A stretch of 6,493 bases of DNA from Paracoccaceae bacterium. GTDB lineage: Bacteria; Pseudomonadota; Alphaproteobacteria; Rhodobacterales; Rhodobacteraceae. Shown here one piece after another: positions 5,805 through 6,493 of this stretch. Numbering within the stretch: position 1 is the stretch's first letter; each line of letters opens with the position of its first letter. The notes beneath the pieces are model-generated. The model was given only the letters and a program-made list of their open reading frames with translations, made no database searches and was not told where the DNA came from. The translations under genes and the position numbers were made by a program. The stretch covers positions 1 to 6,493 of the forward strand of contig SKWP01000377.1 of NCBI GenBank assembly GCA_007128865.1. The letters run 5' to 3'.

Positions 5805-6493
5805 TCAGCCCGCGCCGGCGGGCACCATCAGCCCCTGACGCGTGGCTTCCGCGAGCGTTTCGTCGAGCGCGTGGCGTGCACGCGTGACCAGCAGGTCGAT
5901 ATCGTCGGCAGAGATGACCAGCGGCGGCGCGATCACCATGCGATCCATGACATGGCGCATGACCAGATTGTTGGCAAAGCAGCGTTCGCGGCAGATGTAG
6001 CCCACCGTGCCGGCAGGTGCGGCGAAGGCTGCGCGCCTGGCCTTGTCGGGTGTCAGCGCAAGGCTGGCCATCAGGCCGAGGCTTCGGGTCTCGCCCACCA
6101 GCGGATGATCGGCAAGGCTTGCCCAGGCTTCGGCCAGATGCGGCGCAGCGGTGCGGCGGACATGGCCGATGATGTCCTCTTCCTCGATGATGCGCAGGTT
6201 TTCCAGCGCCACGGCACAGGTAACCGGATGGCCGGAATAGGTGTAGCCGTGGTTGAATTCGTCCTGCGCGATCACGCCTGCCACATCGTCGGACACGATC
6301 GAGGCGCCGATCGGCACATAGCCCGAGGAAAGCCCCTTGGCCACGGTCATGATGTCGGGCCGGATACCCATGGTTTGCGACCCGAACCAGTTGCCGGTGC
6401 GACCGAAGCCGCAGATCACCTCATCCGCGATCAGCAGGATGTCATGGGCATCGCAGATGCGCTGGATCTCGGGCCAGTAGCTTTCGGGCGGGA
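5805..6493 (-). CDS. Class III (omega) aminotransferase, PLP-dependent, C-terminal half; 5' end outside window
   Basis: The frame is open to the right edge, so 228 residues of a family usually ~450 long are visible. Class III aminotransferases move an amino group from an amine or omega-amino acid to pyruvate or another keto acid, using PLP. From the first whole codon at the edge, the marks are ADEVICGFGRTG (22-33), with Asp23 contacting the PLP ring nitrogen, TVAKGLSSGY (49-58), with Lys52 as the Schiff-base lysine 29 residues later, as is usual, and HGYTYSGHPVTCAVALEN (81-98). The GYTYSGHP block and the overall style resemble putrescine/polyamine- or omega-amino acid:pyruvate transaminases, but the substrate cannot be fixed from this half. 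The first in-frame Met is well inside the conserved core, so the true start lies beyond the window. A terminator follows the stop by 35 bases, and araC follows on the same strand. Confidence 0.92.
   Translation of the reverse strand, partial: PPESYWPEIQRICDAHDILLIADEVICGFGRTGNWFGSQTMGIRPDIMTVAKGLSSGYVPIGASIVSDDVAGVIAQDEFNHGYTYSGHPVTCAVALENLRIIEEEDIIGHVRRTAAPHLAEAWASLADHPLVGETRSLGLMASLALTPDKARRAAFAAPAGTVGYICRERCFANNLVMRHVMDRMVIAPPLVISADDIDLLVTRARHALDETLAEATRQGLMVPAGAG

Noticed and set aside
4502..5887. A 461-codon + strand frame containing GVGFEPTDPFGS
   Set aside because: It runs through the antisense of tRNA-Ser, araC and the end of the aminotransferase. The peptide is a well-known translation artefact of tRNA-Ser genes.

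Overview
The window looks like chromosomal DNA of a GC-rich alphaproteobacterium, probably Rhodobacteraceae-like. The evidence is very high third-position GC, long open antisense shadows, short or overlapping gene junctions, and protein styles typical of that group. The assignment rests on sequence character only, not on a database match.

The left two thirds (1-4216, + strand) is a tightly packed acyl-CoA catabolic operon: the C-terminal part of a thiolase (cut by the window edge), an enoyl-CoA hydratase/isomerase overlapping it by 4 bases, a GntR/FCD-type regulator, a short-chain dehydrogenase/reductase and an ACAD10/11-type phosphotransferase. Together they could hydrate an enoyl-CoA, oxidise or reduce a hydroxy/keto-acyl intermediate and cleave it thiolytically. 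The kinase-like protein suggests the substrate enters as a 4-hydroxyacyl-CoA or a related oxygenated acyl-CoA. The regulator sits inside the operon, so it is probably made together with the enzymes and senses the substrate or one of its CoA esters.

The middle (4217-4667) holds no intact gene. It is a small graveyard of two insertion-sequence remnants on the - strand: the C-terminal domain of an IS110-family transposase, frame-disrupted, joined directly to the last ~36 residues of an IS630-family transposase that runs to a plausible IS630 end near 4261. The IS110 fragment begins within a few bases of the CCA end of an intact tRNA-Ser(UGA) gene (4668-4755, - strand), so the tRNA 3' end marks one border of the mobile-element debris.

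The right third (4756-6493, - strand) carries an AraC-family regulator and, upstream of it, the C-terminal half of a class III (omega) aminotransferase cut by the right edge. A rho-independent terminator follows the aminotransferase. The araC gene then has its own candidate promoter containing a spaced direct repeat that could be an autoregulatory operator. The two functional blocks converge on the tRNA/IS region. I see no CRISPR array, phage module, toxin-antitoxin pair or clearly new multi-gene system. The most interesting points are the hydroxyacyl-CoA kinase context, the degraded FCD metal site in the GntR protein, and the tRNA-bounded IS mosaic.
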